In this document: piece by piece, positions 38,125-46,265 of the stretch
Position numbering within the stretch: the stretch's first letter is position 1
How the letters are laid out: every line of letters begins with the position of its first letter
NCBI RefSeq assembly: GCF_035784015.1
Contig: NZ_JALKOW010000002.1
From: Comamonas sp009360615
GTDB lineage: Bacteria > Pseudomonadota > Gammaproteobacteria > Burkholderiales > Burkholderiaceae_C
Direction: 5' to 3' (one strand)
Length of the DNA stretch: 64,000 nucleotides
Made by a program: the position numbers and the translations under genes
Notes under the pieces: generated by a model
Databases searched by the model: none
What the model was told of the DNA's origin: nothing
Seen by the model: the letters and a program-made list of their open reading frames with translations, nothing else

Positions 38125-38976
38125 ATGGACACCTTGGCCCCTCACCCTACTTTGCCCGCTCACATATCCATGGAAGATGCCCTGCGGGCGCCTGGCCGCA
38201 CCAAGCAGGCCCACATCATTGCCGTCACCAGCGGCAAGGGCGGTGTCGGCAAGACTTTTGTCTCGGCCAATCTGGCTGCGGCGCTGACGCGCCATGGCTT
38301 CAACGTGCTGGTACTGGATGCCGACCTGGGGCTGGCCAATCTGGATGTGGTGCTCAACCTCTACCCCAAGGTCACCCTGCACGATGTGTTCACGGGCCGC
38401 TCCACGCTGGAAGATGCCATTCTGACCACGCCGGGGGGCTACTCGGTTCTGCTGGCCGGCTCGGGCATGATCGAGTATTCACGCCTGACGCCCGAGATCC
38501 GCTCGCAGTTCATGCGCACGGTGGAGCTGCTTCGCCCGCGCTACGACATCATCCTGCTCGATACCGGCGCCGGCATTTCGGACGTGGTGCTGTTTTCCGT
38601 TTCCCTGGCAACCGAGGTCCTGGTCGTGGCCACACCCGAACCCACCTCGCTGACCGATGCCTATGCCGCCATCAAGGTGCTGGCCCTGCAACAAAAGCGC
38701 CAGCAGATCCGGCTGGTCATCAACCAGGCGCAGCGCCCTGGTGACGGCCGTGCCATCACGGGACAGCTGCAACAGGTGCTCAACCGCTTCGTGACCACGG
38801 ATTCCGGTCAGCCTCTGCAGCTGACTCACTGGGGCGATATTCCGGTCGACTCCGCCGTCCGAGAGGCCGTGATGCGCCGGCAGCTGCTGCTGCAGGCCAT
38901 GCCCGGAGCACCCGCATCCCTCGCAGTGGCACAGCTGTCCAATAAAATCAAGGCAGAGCTGACGGCCCCGGTCTGA
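38125..38976 (+). CDS. MinD/FlhG-like ParA-family ATPase
   Basis: 283 residues with the deviant Walker A SGKGGVGKT (about 36-44), switch I LDADLGLANLD, and Walker B-like IILLDTGAGIS. The fold and length are those of MinD/FlhG (YlxH), which place or count cell-surface structures. No flhF, flagellar, pilus or minC/minE gene is nearby; the partner is a diguanylate cyclase 4 bp upstream. A short N-terminal extension (35 residues) precedes the ATPase. The C-terminus does not show a clear MinD amphipathic membrane helix by eye. Confidence 0.82.
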   Translation: MDTLAPHPTLPAHISMEDALRAPGRTKQAHIIAVTSGKGGVGKTFVSANLAAALTRHGFNVLVLDADLGLANLDVVLNLYPKVTLHDVFTGRSTLEDAILTTPGGYSVLLAGSGMIEYSRLTPEIRSQFMRTVELLRPRYDIILLDTGAGISDVVLFSVSLATEVLVVATPEPTSLTDAYAAIKVLALQQKRQQIRLVINQAQRPGDGRAITGQLQQVLNRFVTTDSGQPLQLTHWGDIPVDSAVREAVMRRQLLLQAMPGAPASLAVAQLSNKIKAELTAPV

Positions 38977-38991
38977 GCTGCATCACCGTCG

Positions 38992-39801
38992 ATGCAGCAG
39001 CCGCGCGGCCGCCCCCCGGATATCGACGTGGCCGACATACTCAACATCTCCTGCTACAAATTCACGCCCCTGCCCGATGCCGACCAGTTGCGCCAGACGC
39101 TGCTGGAGCGCGCGCTTGACCTGAACCTCAAGGGTACGGTGCTACTGGCCGAGGAAGGCATCAACTTTTTCCTGGCGGGCACTGCTGCGGCCGTGCGCGG
39201 CTTTGTGGACCAGCTCAGGCAGGATCCGCGTTTTGCCGATCTCTCGCCCAAGGAGAGCTGGTCCGAGACCGTTCCCTTCCGAAAAATGCTGGTCAAGGTC
39301 AAAAACGAGATCATCCGCATGGACCATCCCGCCATTCGCCCCGCCCAGGGCCGTGCGCCCTCGGTCAGCCCGGCCACGCTGCGCCGCTGGCTGGAGCAAG
39401 GCCATGACGACGAAGGCCGCGAGGTGGTGACGTTGGACACGCGCAACGACTACGAAGTGGACGAAGGCGCGTTCGCAGGCACAATCGAATGGCGCCTGAG
39501 CAAGTTCACCGAGTTCCCGCCTGCCCTGCGCCGGCACAAGGATGCATTCGTCGGCAAGACCGTGGTCAGCTACTGCACGGGCGGCATCCGATGCGAAAAA
39601 GCCGCCATCCTGATGCAGGACGAAGGCATCGAAAACGTCTACCAGCTGGAAGGCGGCATCCTCAAGTACTTCGAGGAAACCGACGGCAGGTTCTTTGATG
39701 GCGGCTGCTTTGTCTTTGACGGCCGCGACTCGCTGGGCACCGATCTGTCGCGTACCGAGCTGGTTCACCCCCGCCCCATCAAAAAGCACTTGATGGAATA
39801 A
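38992..39801 (+). CDS. trhO: tRNA uridine(34) hydroxylase TrhO (rhodanese-fold)
   Basis: 269 residues. N-terminal acylphosphatase-like domain (ILNISCYKFTPL) and a rhodanese domain with the active-site loop YCTGGIRCEKAA; the first Cys is the catalytic one in this family (UPF0176). In E. coli TrhO (YceA) adds the hydroxyl of 5-hydroxyuridine at tRNA position 34. It follows the MinD-like gene by 15 bp and so belongs to the same operon by position, although the functions look unrelated. A GTG start at 39028 is an alternative. Confidence 0.88.
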   Translation: MQQPRGRPPDIDVADILNISCYKFTPLPDADQLRQTLLERALDLNLKGTVLLAEEGINFFLAGTAAAVRGFVDQLRQDPRFADLSPKESWSETVPFRKMLVKVKNEIIRMDHPAIRPAQGRAPSVSPATLRRWLEQGHDDEGREVVTLDTRNDYEVDEGAFAGTIEWRLSKFTEFPPALRRHKDAFVGKTVVSYCTGGIRCEKAAILMQDEGIENVYQLEGGILKYFEETDGRFFDGGCFVFDGRDSLGTDLSRTELVHPRPIKKHLME

Positions 39802-39834
39802 GCCGGCCTGTCTGGGCGACTCTCAAAAAAAAGA

Positions 39835-39908
39835 GCGGCTAGCGATTGTCATCAAAGGATTTCAGATACAAATCAATCTGAAATCTAAGATGGAAAAGCG
39901 CTAGCCGC
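39835..39908. repeat. Comamonad palindromic repeat with nested hairpin, convergent terminator
   Basis: Outer arms GCGGCTAGCG (39835-39844)/CGCTAGCCGC (39899-39908), inner perfect hairpin ATTTCAGAT/ATCTGAAAT (39859-39867, 39876-39884). It is flanked by A-rich and T-rich ends and lies between trhO and the convergent wrbA gene. The outer arms recall the element at 28717. Confidence 0.65.
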
Positions 39909-39936
39909 TTCTTATTCAATAGCAGGTCGATGCTGC

Positions 39937-40491
39937 TTATCTTGCCCAGCGTGCTGCAGCGCTGGCCACGCGCTCGCCAAACTGGCGCGCGGTCTCCAGA
40001 TCACCTGCGGACATTTCACCAGCCGACGCGTCCGAGGGCGACTGCGCCATGGCACCGCTGAAACTGCCCATCCAGTTCACATCGTTGCGCTGCGCGGCCT
40101 TGGTGTTCGAAGGCAGCAGACCCAGACCCACCCACACGCCGCCATGCTGCATGGCCAGATGGTAGAAATAGTCGAGCGTGACCTGCTTGTCGCCCTGCAC
40201 GCTGGCGCTGTTGCTGAAGCCCGCGAACAGCTTGTCCTTCCAGGCCTGTGCAAACCAGGCTTTGGACGACGCATCGGCGAATTTCTTGAACTGCCAGCTA
40301 GGGGCGGCCATATAGGTCGGCGCGCCAAAGACGATGGCATCCGCCGCCGCCAGTTGCTCCCAGCCACCGTCCGGAAGATTGCCGTCTGCGTCGATGGCCA
40401 GCAGCTTTGCGCCAGCGCCCTGGGCCACGGACTGCGCCATGCGCTGGGTGTGGCCGTAGCCGGAGTGGTAGACCACAACGATATTGCTCAT
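39937..40491 (-). CDS. WrbA-like NAD(P)H:quinone oxidoreductase (flavodoxin fold)
   Basis: 184 residues from the ATG at 40491 (MSNIVVVYHSGYGHT), where the phosphate loop for FMN is HSGYGHTQRMA (about 9-19). The FGAPTYMAAPSWQFKKFAD segment is typical of the flavodoxin/WrbA family. Relatives reduce quinones by two electrons and protect against redox stress. It is third in a pirin-DoxX-WrbA array on the minus strand; the DoxX gene is 171 bp upstream, so a separate promoter is possible. Confidence 0.82.
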   Translation of the reverse strand: MSNIVVVYHSGYGHTQRMAQSVAQGAGAKLLAIDADGNLPDGGWEQLAAADAIVFGAPTYMAAPSWQFKKFADASSKAWFAQAWKDKLFAGFSNSASVQGDKQVTLDYFYHLAMQHGGVWVGLGLLPSNTKAAQRNDVNWMGSFSGAMAQSPSDASAGEMSAGDLETARQFGERVASAAARWAR

Positions 40492-40662
40492 GATTTCTTC
40501 TTTCTTGCTTGCGTTGGCGCGGCCATCCGCGCCGCCATTCTGAATCTTTGCCAAATCAGGGCCCGCCGGAGATCGCCTCCCTGCGGGCCTTGTCTTGCGG
40601 GAGCACGCGAGCTTATCAAAGCCGCATTGCCTGCGCTGCTTCAGGCGAGGCGTCGGCCTGAA

Positions 40663-41070
40663 TCAGCTCTTGCGGGCATCCAGGCTCCAGGCACCCGCCC
40701 CATGGGCGGCATAGCCCAAAAGTCCGCCGACCACGGCGATGTTCTTCCAGAACAGCAGTTGCTGCATCATGGCCGCTTGCGCAGGAACGCCCCAGAAGTT
40801 GTGGAAGAAAAAGCTGGCGACAAGGGTGAAAAAGCCCAGGATCAGGGCCGCCCAGCGCGTCTGCCAGCCCAGCAAGATCGCCAGGCCTGCAACGAGCTCG
40901 ATCACCAGGCCCACCGCCACGGCGACCTGGGGCATGGGCATGCCCACCGATGCGGCATAACCCACCGTGCCGGCAAAGCCGCTGATTTTCTGGAGGCCCG
41001 CCGGCAGGAACAGCAGGGCGATAAGCACCCGCCCCAGCAGGTCCAGAGGATTTCTGAATTGATTCAACAT
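40663..41070 (-). CDS. DoxX-family membrane protein
   Basis: 135 residues, four membrane helices (LLGRVLIALLFLPAGLQK, VAVAVGLVIELVAGLAILLG, ALILGFFTLVASFFF, NIAVVGGLLGYA). The family includes membrane subunits related to the archaeal thiosulfate:quinone oxidoreductase; most bacterial members have no assigned reaction but work near redox and thiol systems. It is 74 bp after the pirin gene on the same strand. Confidence 0.82.
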   Translation of the reverse strand: MLNQFRNPLDLLGRVLIALLFLPAGLQKISGFAGTVGYAASVGMPMPQVAVAVGLVIELVAGLAILLGWQTRWAALILGFFTLVASFFFHNFWGVPAQAAMMQQLLFWKNIAVVGGLLGYAAHGAGAWSLDARKS

Positions 41071-41144
41071 TTAAAACTCCAGTCGTTGCGACCCAGGGTC
41101 GCGTTGGCTCATATCCGTCATCACAACCCTTGAAATCGCCAGAC

Positions 41145-41846
41145 TCAAGGCTCCAGATCAAACACCAGAACTTCCGCAGCCCGGCCATTTGCAAGGCACA
41201 GGCGCTCCTCATTTTCAATAAGTGCAGCGTCGCCGCCTGTCAGCTTTTGTCCATTCACGTCCAGCTCGCCGCGCACCAGGTGCACATAGGTCTTGCGACC
41301 GGCTGGCAGGGCCACCTCCGCAACCTCCCCTGCGTCGAAGAGGCCGGCGAACAAGCGCGCATCGGCGTTCATGCTCACCGAACCCTCGGCTCCATCAGGC
41401 GAGGCCACCAGGCACAGGCGACCGCGCTTTTGCGCTTCGCTGAAGGTCTTTTGTGCATAGCCGGGCTCGATGCCGGTGCGCGCCGGCAGCAGCCAGATCT
41501 GCAGAAAATGCGTGGTCTGGTCCTGGGCGTAGTTCTGCTCGCTGTGCACCACACCCGAGCCTGCGCTCATGCGCTGCACTTCGCCGGGCAGGATGGGGGT
41601 TTCATTGCCCATGCTGTCCTTGTGCGAGAGCGCGCCTTCGAGCACATAGCTGATGATTTCCATATCGCGGTGGCCGTGGGCGCCAAAGCCTGTGCCCGGC
41701 GCGATGCGGTCTTCGTTGATCACGCGCAGATTGCCAAAGCCCATGTGGCGCGGGTCGTAGTAATCGGCAAACGAAAAGCTGTGATAGGACTTGAGCCAGC
41801 CGTGGTCGGCGTAGCCGCGTTCCTGGGATTTGCGCAGCGTCATCAT
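41145..41846 (-). CDS. Pirin-family protein
   Basis: 233 residues from the ATG at 41846, which has AAGGAAG 6 nt upstream; a longer frame to 41939 is rejected because it crosses the operator region. The cupin metal site is visible: FGAHGHRDMEIISYVLEG (two His and a Glu) and SEQN. Pirins are iron-binding cupins, some with quercetinase activity, some regulators. It is the first gene of the pirin-DoxX-WrbA array and divergent from a LysR gene. Confidence 0.9.
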   Translation of the reverse strand: MMTLRKSQERGYADHGWLKSYHSFSFADYYDPRHMGFGNLRVINEDRIAPGTGFGAHGHRDMEIISYVLEGALSHKDSMGNETPILPGEVQRMSAGSGVVHSEQNYAQDQTTHFLQIWLLPARTGIEPGYAQKTFSEAQKRGRLCLVASPDGAEGSVSMNADARLFAGLFDAGEVAEVALPAGRKTYVHLVRGELDVNGQKLTGGDAALIENEERLCLANGRAAEVLVFDLEP

Positions 41847-41937
41847 GGTGTGCTTCCTTTCGTTCAAGTGACTGTCTCTATGGGCTCTACTGTAGAAGTC
41901 GGCTGGCAGGCTGTGGCTGAACGGCGTTGATGGCATC

Positions 41938-41954
41938 ATTCAAACTGTTTGAAT
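41938..41954. promoter_or_regulatory. Perfect palindromic operator for the LysR/pirin divergent pair
   Basis: ATTCAAACTGTTTGAAT is a perfect 8+1+8 palindrome, 13 bp before the LysR ATG and 92 bp before the pirin ATG. Confidence 0.6.
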
Positions 41955-41967
41955 ATTCGATCCCACC

Positions 41968-42906
41968 ATGCCCAGCTCCCGCGATGTGCTCACCCCCGAC
42001 AGCCTGGCCATGCTGCAGGCCATAGCCGAAACCGGCAGCTTTGCCGCTGCGGCACGCTCCCTCGGTCTGGTGCCCAGTGCGCTGACCTACCGCGTTCGCC
42101 AGATAGAAGATGCGCTCGACGTGCTGCTGTTTGACCGCAGCTCGCGCCACGCCCAGGCCACGGAAGCCGGCCAGGCCTTGCTGCACGAGGGCGCCCGGCT
42201 GCTGCAGGAGATCGATGCCGTGGCGCACCGCGTCAAGCGTGTGGCCACCGGCTGGGAACCGCAGCTGACCCTCGTGATCGACGGCGCCGTGGCCCGCACG
42301 CCGGTGTTCGAGCTGGTCGAAGCCTTCTACGCACTGAAGCCGCCGACCACGCTCAAGCTGCGCGACGGCATTCTCAACGGCACGCTGGAAGTGCTGACCA
42401 GCGGCCAGGCTGACCTGGCCATCGGCGTGGCGGTCAATACCAGCAATGTCTCGGAGCTGCAGACCCGCGAGATCGGGGAGATGGAATTCGTCTTCGCCGT
42501 CGCGCCACACCATCCGCTGGCCAGGTTCGAGGAGCCGCTGTCCGACGAGCAGCTGCTGCAGCACCGCATGGTGGCAGTCGCCGATTCGGGCGTGCGCAGC
42601 AACACCAGCTTCGGTCTGGTCAACGGGCAGGACGTGCTGACCGTGGACAGCATGCAGGCCAAGCTGGAAGCGCAGATACGCGGCATTGGTGCCGGCTTCC
42701 TGCCGCGAGGCATGGTGCAGGCCTATCTGGACGCCGGCCTGCTGGTCACACGCCAGGTACGGCGCGCCAGCCGCAACCTGCGCCTGCACTATGCCTGGCC
42801 CGGCCCGGCACACAGGACGCCCGGGCGGGCACTGCAATGGTGGCTGACGCAGCTTGAGAGACCCGCCACGCGCAAGGCGCTCATGGAAAACCATCACCGC
42901 CAATAA
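41968..42906 (+). CDS. LysR-family regulator of the pirin-DoxX-WrbA cluster
   Basis: 312 residues. Helix-turn-helix at about 20-65 (ETGSFAAAARSLGLVPSALTYR, IEDALDVLLFDRSSR), then an effector domain with the VRSNTSFGLVNGQDVL segment. It starts 13 bp after a perfect palindrome in the divergent region. Related LysR proteins control pirin and quinone-reductase genes, presumably sensing an electrophile or quinone (inference). Confidence 0.88.
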   Translation: MPSSRDVLTPDSLAMLQAIAETGSFAAAARSLGLVPSALTYRVRQIEDALDVLLFDRSSRHAQATEAGQALLHEGARLLQEIDAVAHRVKRVATGWEPQLTLVIDGAVARTPVFELVEAFYALKPPTTLKLRDGILNGTLEVLTSGQADLAIGVAVNTSNVSELQTREIGEMEFVFAVAPHHPLARFEEPLSDEQLLQHRMVAVADSGVRSNTSFGLVNGQDVLTVDSMQAKLEAQIRGIGAGFLPRGMVQAYLDAGLLVTRQVRRASRNLRLHYAWPGPAHRTPGRALQWWLTQLERPATRKALMENHHRQ

Positions 42907-42972
42907 GCTGCGGCCGATCACAGCGGACATCCGGCAGGTGTAGAGTGAGTTGCGCTGCAACAATTCAGCAAA

Positions 42973-43013
42973 AGCAGCACTTGCTATCTTTTGGATAGCT
43001 GCTACGCTAGAAG
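42973..43013. repeat. Partial comamonad palindromic repeat
   Basis: AGCAGC at 42973 and GCTATC/GATAGC at 42983 and 42994 form an imperfect hairpin around TTTTG; GATAGCTGCTACGCTAGAAG follows. The half-site is shared with the elements at 12331 and 28717. Confidence 0.45.
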
Positions 43014-43039
43014 TCAAACGGTGTTGAAAAGGCTTTTTC

Positions 43040-44155
43040 ATGAATGCTTCCCGCACTCGCGCGTCCGCAACTGCCTCCGCTTCTTCTCCCTCCCAGCCCC
43101 CCGCAGCCAGGCGCATCGCCGTCATCGGCGCAGGGATGGCAGGTCTGGCCTGCGCCCGTACACTGATGCAGGCCGGGCACGACGTCCATGTCTATGAGCG
43201 GCTGACCCAGGCCGGCGGGCGCATGCGCTCGGTCAGCGGCCCCTATGGCAGCTTTGACATCGGAGCCCAGTTCTTCACCGTGCGCGACCCCCGTTTCAAG
43301 CAGGCACTGGACACCACACCCGGCAGCCTGCGCGCCTGGAGTCTGAACAGCGTGCAGACCCGCAACGCCCAGGGCCGCAGAGTCGACAAGCACACACCAG
43401 TGCGCGAGACGCACTGGGTCGGCATGCCGGACATGCAGTCTCTGCCTCTGGCGTGGGCAGCCCCGTTGTGGGAGGCCGGGCGCCTGCACCTGGGACAGTC
43501 CCTGCGCGCCATGAGCCACCACATTGCCAGCGGTAGCCGCCACAGCCGCCATCAGTGGTCCTTGATGCTGGACACCGAGGACCATGGTCCGCAGATTGCA
43601 GCCGACTTCGACGCCGTGGTGCTGGCAGTGCCGGCCCCCGTGGCCGCGCAGCTGCTGCAGACCGCACCGCAGGGAGCAGCCCTGGCCAGGACCCTGGCCC
43701 CCGTGGAGATGGCTCCCTGCTGGGCCATGACACTGTCCTATCCCATGGCGGCGCAGGCCGGCCTGACCACGCTGGGCCCGCAGTGGAACGCGGCGCGCAG
43801 CACGCATGAGCGCGTTGCATGGGTGGCCCGCGAGTCCTCCAAGCCCGGCCGCGCACAGACCGAGCGCTGGACGATCCACGCCAATCCGCTGTGGTCCAAC
43901 GAACACCGCCATGACGATGCCACGCGCGTGCTCTCCAAACTGCAAAAGGCCTTTGGCGAAATCACCGGCATCCGTGTCGCACCGCGCCATGCCAGCGTGT
44001 ATCTCTGGCAGCATGCGCAGACGCTGGCACCTCTGGGCAGGCCCTTCAGCCATGATCCTTCCGTCGGTCTGGGCCTGTGCGGCGACTGGTGCCTGGGCCT
44101 GCGCGTGGAGGATGCTTTTGTCTCGGGACTTGAAATGGGCCTGGCTCTGGCCTGA
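43040..44155 (+). CDS. NAD(P)/FAD-dependent oxidoreductase, renalase-like
   Basis: 371 residues with an N-terminal Rossmann FAD motif GAGMAGLACARTLMQAGH (about 31-48) after about 28 low-complexity Ala/Ser residues, then GGRMRSVSGPYGSFDIGAQFF typical of small amine-oxidase-like/renalase flavoproteins, and CGDWCLG-RVEDAFVSG at the C-terminus. The substrate is unknown. It stands as a single gene 29 bp before gluQ and could be co-transcribed with it. Confidence 0.8.
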   Translation: MNASRTRASATASASSPSQPPAARRIAVIGAGMAGLACARTLMQAGHDVHVYERLTQAGGRMRSVSGPYGSFDIGAQFFTVRDPRFKQALDTTPGSLRAWSLNSVQTRNAQGRRVDKHTPVRETHWVGMPDMQSLPLAWAAPLWEAGRLHLGQSLRAMSHHIASGSRHSRHQWSLMLDTEDHGPQIAADFDAVVLAVPAPVAAQLLQTAPQGAALARTLAPVEMAPCWAMTLSYPMAAQAGLTTLGPQWNAARSTHERVAWVARESSKPGRAQTERWTIHANPLWSNEHRHDDATRVLSKLQKAFGEITGIRVAPRHASVYLWQHAQTLAPLGRPFSHDPSVGLGLCGDWCLGLRVEDAFVSGLEMGLALA

Positions 44156-44184
44156 GTCTGCTTCGCGCCGGGCAAGGGCGTAAG

Positions 44185-45255
44185 ATGGCGTCCCTCATGA
44201 CTTCGGCCCTCTCACGTCCCTCCCGCACTTCCCCCTGTGCGAAGTCCTATATCGGGCGCTTTGCGCCCTCTCCCACCGGACCGCTGCACGCCGGATCGCT
44301 GGTGGCAGCGCTGGCCAGCTGGCTGGATGCACGCGCCCATGGGGGGCTTTGGCTGGTACGCATCGAGGATATCGATCCGCCACGCTGCCAGAGCGGCGCC
44401 GACCGGGAGATCCTGCGTCAGCTGGCCGCCTGCGGCCTGCATTCCGACCGGCCCGTGGTCTGGCAGTCCCAGCGCCACACACTCTATGAGCAAGCGCTTC
44501 AACAGCTGCAGACCCAAAAAATGGCCTATCCCTGCGGCTGCACGCGCAAGGACATCGACGCTGTCTGGCAGGCTCAGGGGCGCGGTCACGAGCGGCATGT
44601 AGAGCGCCCCTATCCCGGCACCTGCCGCCATGGCCTGCAAGGAAAACCCGCCAGGGCCTGGCGCTTCGCGCTGGAGCAGCAGGTGCACGAGTTGCAGGAC
44701 AGAGCACCAGCAACCCCTCTCCCCCCTGCGCAAACCGCCACGCAGGGCATCGCATTCAGGGAACATTGCCTGGAGAGCCGACACCCCGTGCTTCACTGGC
44801 AGGATCGGCGTCTGGGTGCGCAGCAGCAGAACGTGATCACCGGCGTGGGCGACTTTGTGCTGCGGCGCGCGGACGGGCTCTGGGCCTATCAGCTGGCGGT
44901 GGTCGTCGACGACGCCGAGCAAGGCATTACCGATGTGGTGCGCGGTGAAGACCTGAGCGACAACACACCACGACAGCTCTTGCTGCAACGCGCACTGGGC
45001 CTGCCCCAGCCGCGCTATCTGCACACGCCGCTGGTTCGCATGGAAAGTGGAGAGAAGCTCTCCAAACAGCATGGTGCGCCCGCTGTGGATGTCAGCCAGC
45101 CGCTGGCCGTGCTGTCTGCGGCAGCGCTGCAGCTGGGCCTGCCACAAGCGCCCGCATCCCCATCAGGCGGCAACGAAAGCCCCGCATGCGCCTTGCCTTT
45201 GGCGCTGGACTTCTGGGTCCGGTGCTGGCGCCAAACCTACAATATCGCCCCGTGA
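44185..45255 (+). CDS. gluQ: Glutamyl-Q tRNA(Asp) synthetase
   Basis: 356 residues, a truncated glutamyl-tRNA synthetase without an anticodon-binding domain. The HIGH-type motif is FAPSPTGPLHAGSL (about 25-38), the zinc site has CGC near residue 114 and a CRHG later, and the KMSKS loop is KLSKQ. The enzyme charges glutamate onto the queuosine of tRNA(Asp). The stop overlaps a GTG start of trmB (GTGA). Confidence 0.9.
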   Translation: MASLMTSALSRPSRTSPCAKSYIGRFAPSPTGPLHAGSLVAALASWLDARAHGGLWLVRIEDIDPPRCQSGADREILRQLAACGLHSDRPVVWQSQRHTLYEQALQQLQTQKMAYPCGCTRKDIDAVWQAQGRGHERHVERPYPGTCRHGLQGKPARAWRFALEQQVHELQDRAPATPLPPAQTATQGIAFREHCLESRHPVLHWQDRRLGAQQQNVITGVGDFVLRRADGLWAYQLAVVVDDAEQGITDVVRGEDLSDNTPRQLLLQRALGLPQPRYLHTPLVRMESGEKLSKQHGAPAVDVSQPLAVLSAAALQLGLPQAPASPSGGNESPACALPLALDFWVRCWRQTYNIAP

Positions 45256-46019
45256 CTTCTTCAAATCCAACACCTACCACCGATATGGCCGACAACGTGC
45301 CAGCCGCTGACGTATCCGCAGCATCCCAAGGCCAGGCGCCCGAAGGCGTGGCCTATCCCAAGACCATCAAAAGCTATGTGCGCCGCGCCGGCCGCACCAC
45401 CACGGGCCAGGCCAAGGCTTTCGAGGAGCTGGGTCCGCGCTTCCTGCTGCCCTACCAGAAGGCCCCGCTGGACGCCGCAGCCGCCTACGGTCGCGACGGC
45501 AAGCTGATTCTGGAGATCGGCTTCGGCATGGGTGAAGCCACGGCGCATATCGCCCGCGTGCGCCCCGACGACAATTTCCTGTGCTGCGAAGTGCACGAGC
45601 CCGGCGTGGGAGCGCTGCTCAAGCGCATTGGCGAGCAGGAGATCGAAAACATCCGCATCCTGCAACACGATGCCGTGGAAGTCATCGACAACATGCTGCC
45701 CGAAGCCTCGATCGACGGCGTGCACATCTTCTTCCCCGACCCCTGGCACAAGAAAAAGCACAACAAGCGCCGACTGATCCAGAGTCCACTGATCGCCAAG
45801 CTGGCCGCTCGCATCAGGCCTGGTGGCTATATTCACTGTGCCACCGACTGGGAGCCGTATGCGGTGCAGATTCTGGAAGTGCTGAACGCAGAGCCCATGC
45901 TGCAGAACACGGCCGAGAACTACGCCGAAAAGCCTGAGTACCGTCCGCTGACCAAGTTCGAAAACCGCGGCATCCGCCTCGGTCACGGCGTCTGGGACCT
46001 GGTGTTCAAGAAGAAGTAA
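45252..46019 (+). CDS. trmB: tRNA (guanine(46)-N7)-methyltransferase TrmB
   Basis: 255 residues if the GTG at 45252, overlapping the gluQ stop, is the start; an ATG at 45285 would give 244. SAM-binding motif EIGFGMGEATAHIA (about 105), then HDAVEVIDNMLPE and the family motif FFPDPWHKKKHNKRRL (about 160-175) with the catalytic Asp. It makes 7-methylguanosine at position 46 of tRNA. The tandem with gluQ puts two tRNA-modifying enzymes in one unit. Confidence 0.9.
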   Translation: MTSSNPTPTTDMADNVPAADVSAASQGQAPEGVAYPKTIKSYVRRAGRTTTGQAKAFEELGPRFLLPYQKAPLDAAAAYGRDGKLILEIGFGMGEATAHIARVRPDDNFLCCEVHEPGVGALLKRIGEQEIENIRILQHDAVEVIDNMLPEASIDGVHIFFPDPWHKKKHNKRRLIQSPLIAKLAARIRPGGYIHCATDWEPYAVQILEVLNAEPMLQNTAENYAEKPEYRPLTKFENRGIRLGHGVWDLVFKKK

Positions 46020-46150
46020 CCCCCTGAGGCGCTTTGCGCCTTCCCCCTAGCCGGGCGCCCCCTTTCCTCTACGCGCTTCGCGCCAAGGAAAGGGAGACGA
46101 CACCCTCGGTGCGGGGCGGCCCTTCCTCGGTGTCCCCGACTTGGGTTAGC
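46020..46150. repeat. GC-rich comamonad intergenic repeat
   Basis: A run of nested palindromes: GGCGC-TTT-GCGCC near 46028-46040, then CGCGCTTCGCGC, and the segment GGTGCGGGGCGGCCCTTCCT. I know intergenic repeats of this general form (CCCCCTGAG-palindrome-CTTCCCCC) from Acidovorax, Delftia and Comamonas, usually in many copies. Only one copy is in the window, so copy number is from memory. Confidence 0.55.
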
Positions 46151-46177
46151 CCGTTTCCAAGGGTTCGCTCCACCAAT

Positions 46178-46207
46178 AAAAAAACGCTCCTCATTGAGGA
46201 GCGTTTT
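46178..46207. terminator. Convergent intrinsic terminator, trmB and alaS
   Basis: Stem AAAACGCTCCTC/GAGGAGCGTTTT with a 3-nt loop, followed by T residues in either direction (seven on the minus strand). It lies 59 bp past the alaS stop. Confidence 0.88.
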
Positions 46208-46265
46208 GTTTTGGGTCAAGGCAGCCTGGGCTGCCTTTTTGACGCTCGCCTTAAAGGCGCTCGGC

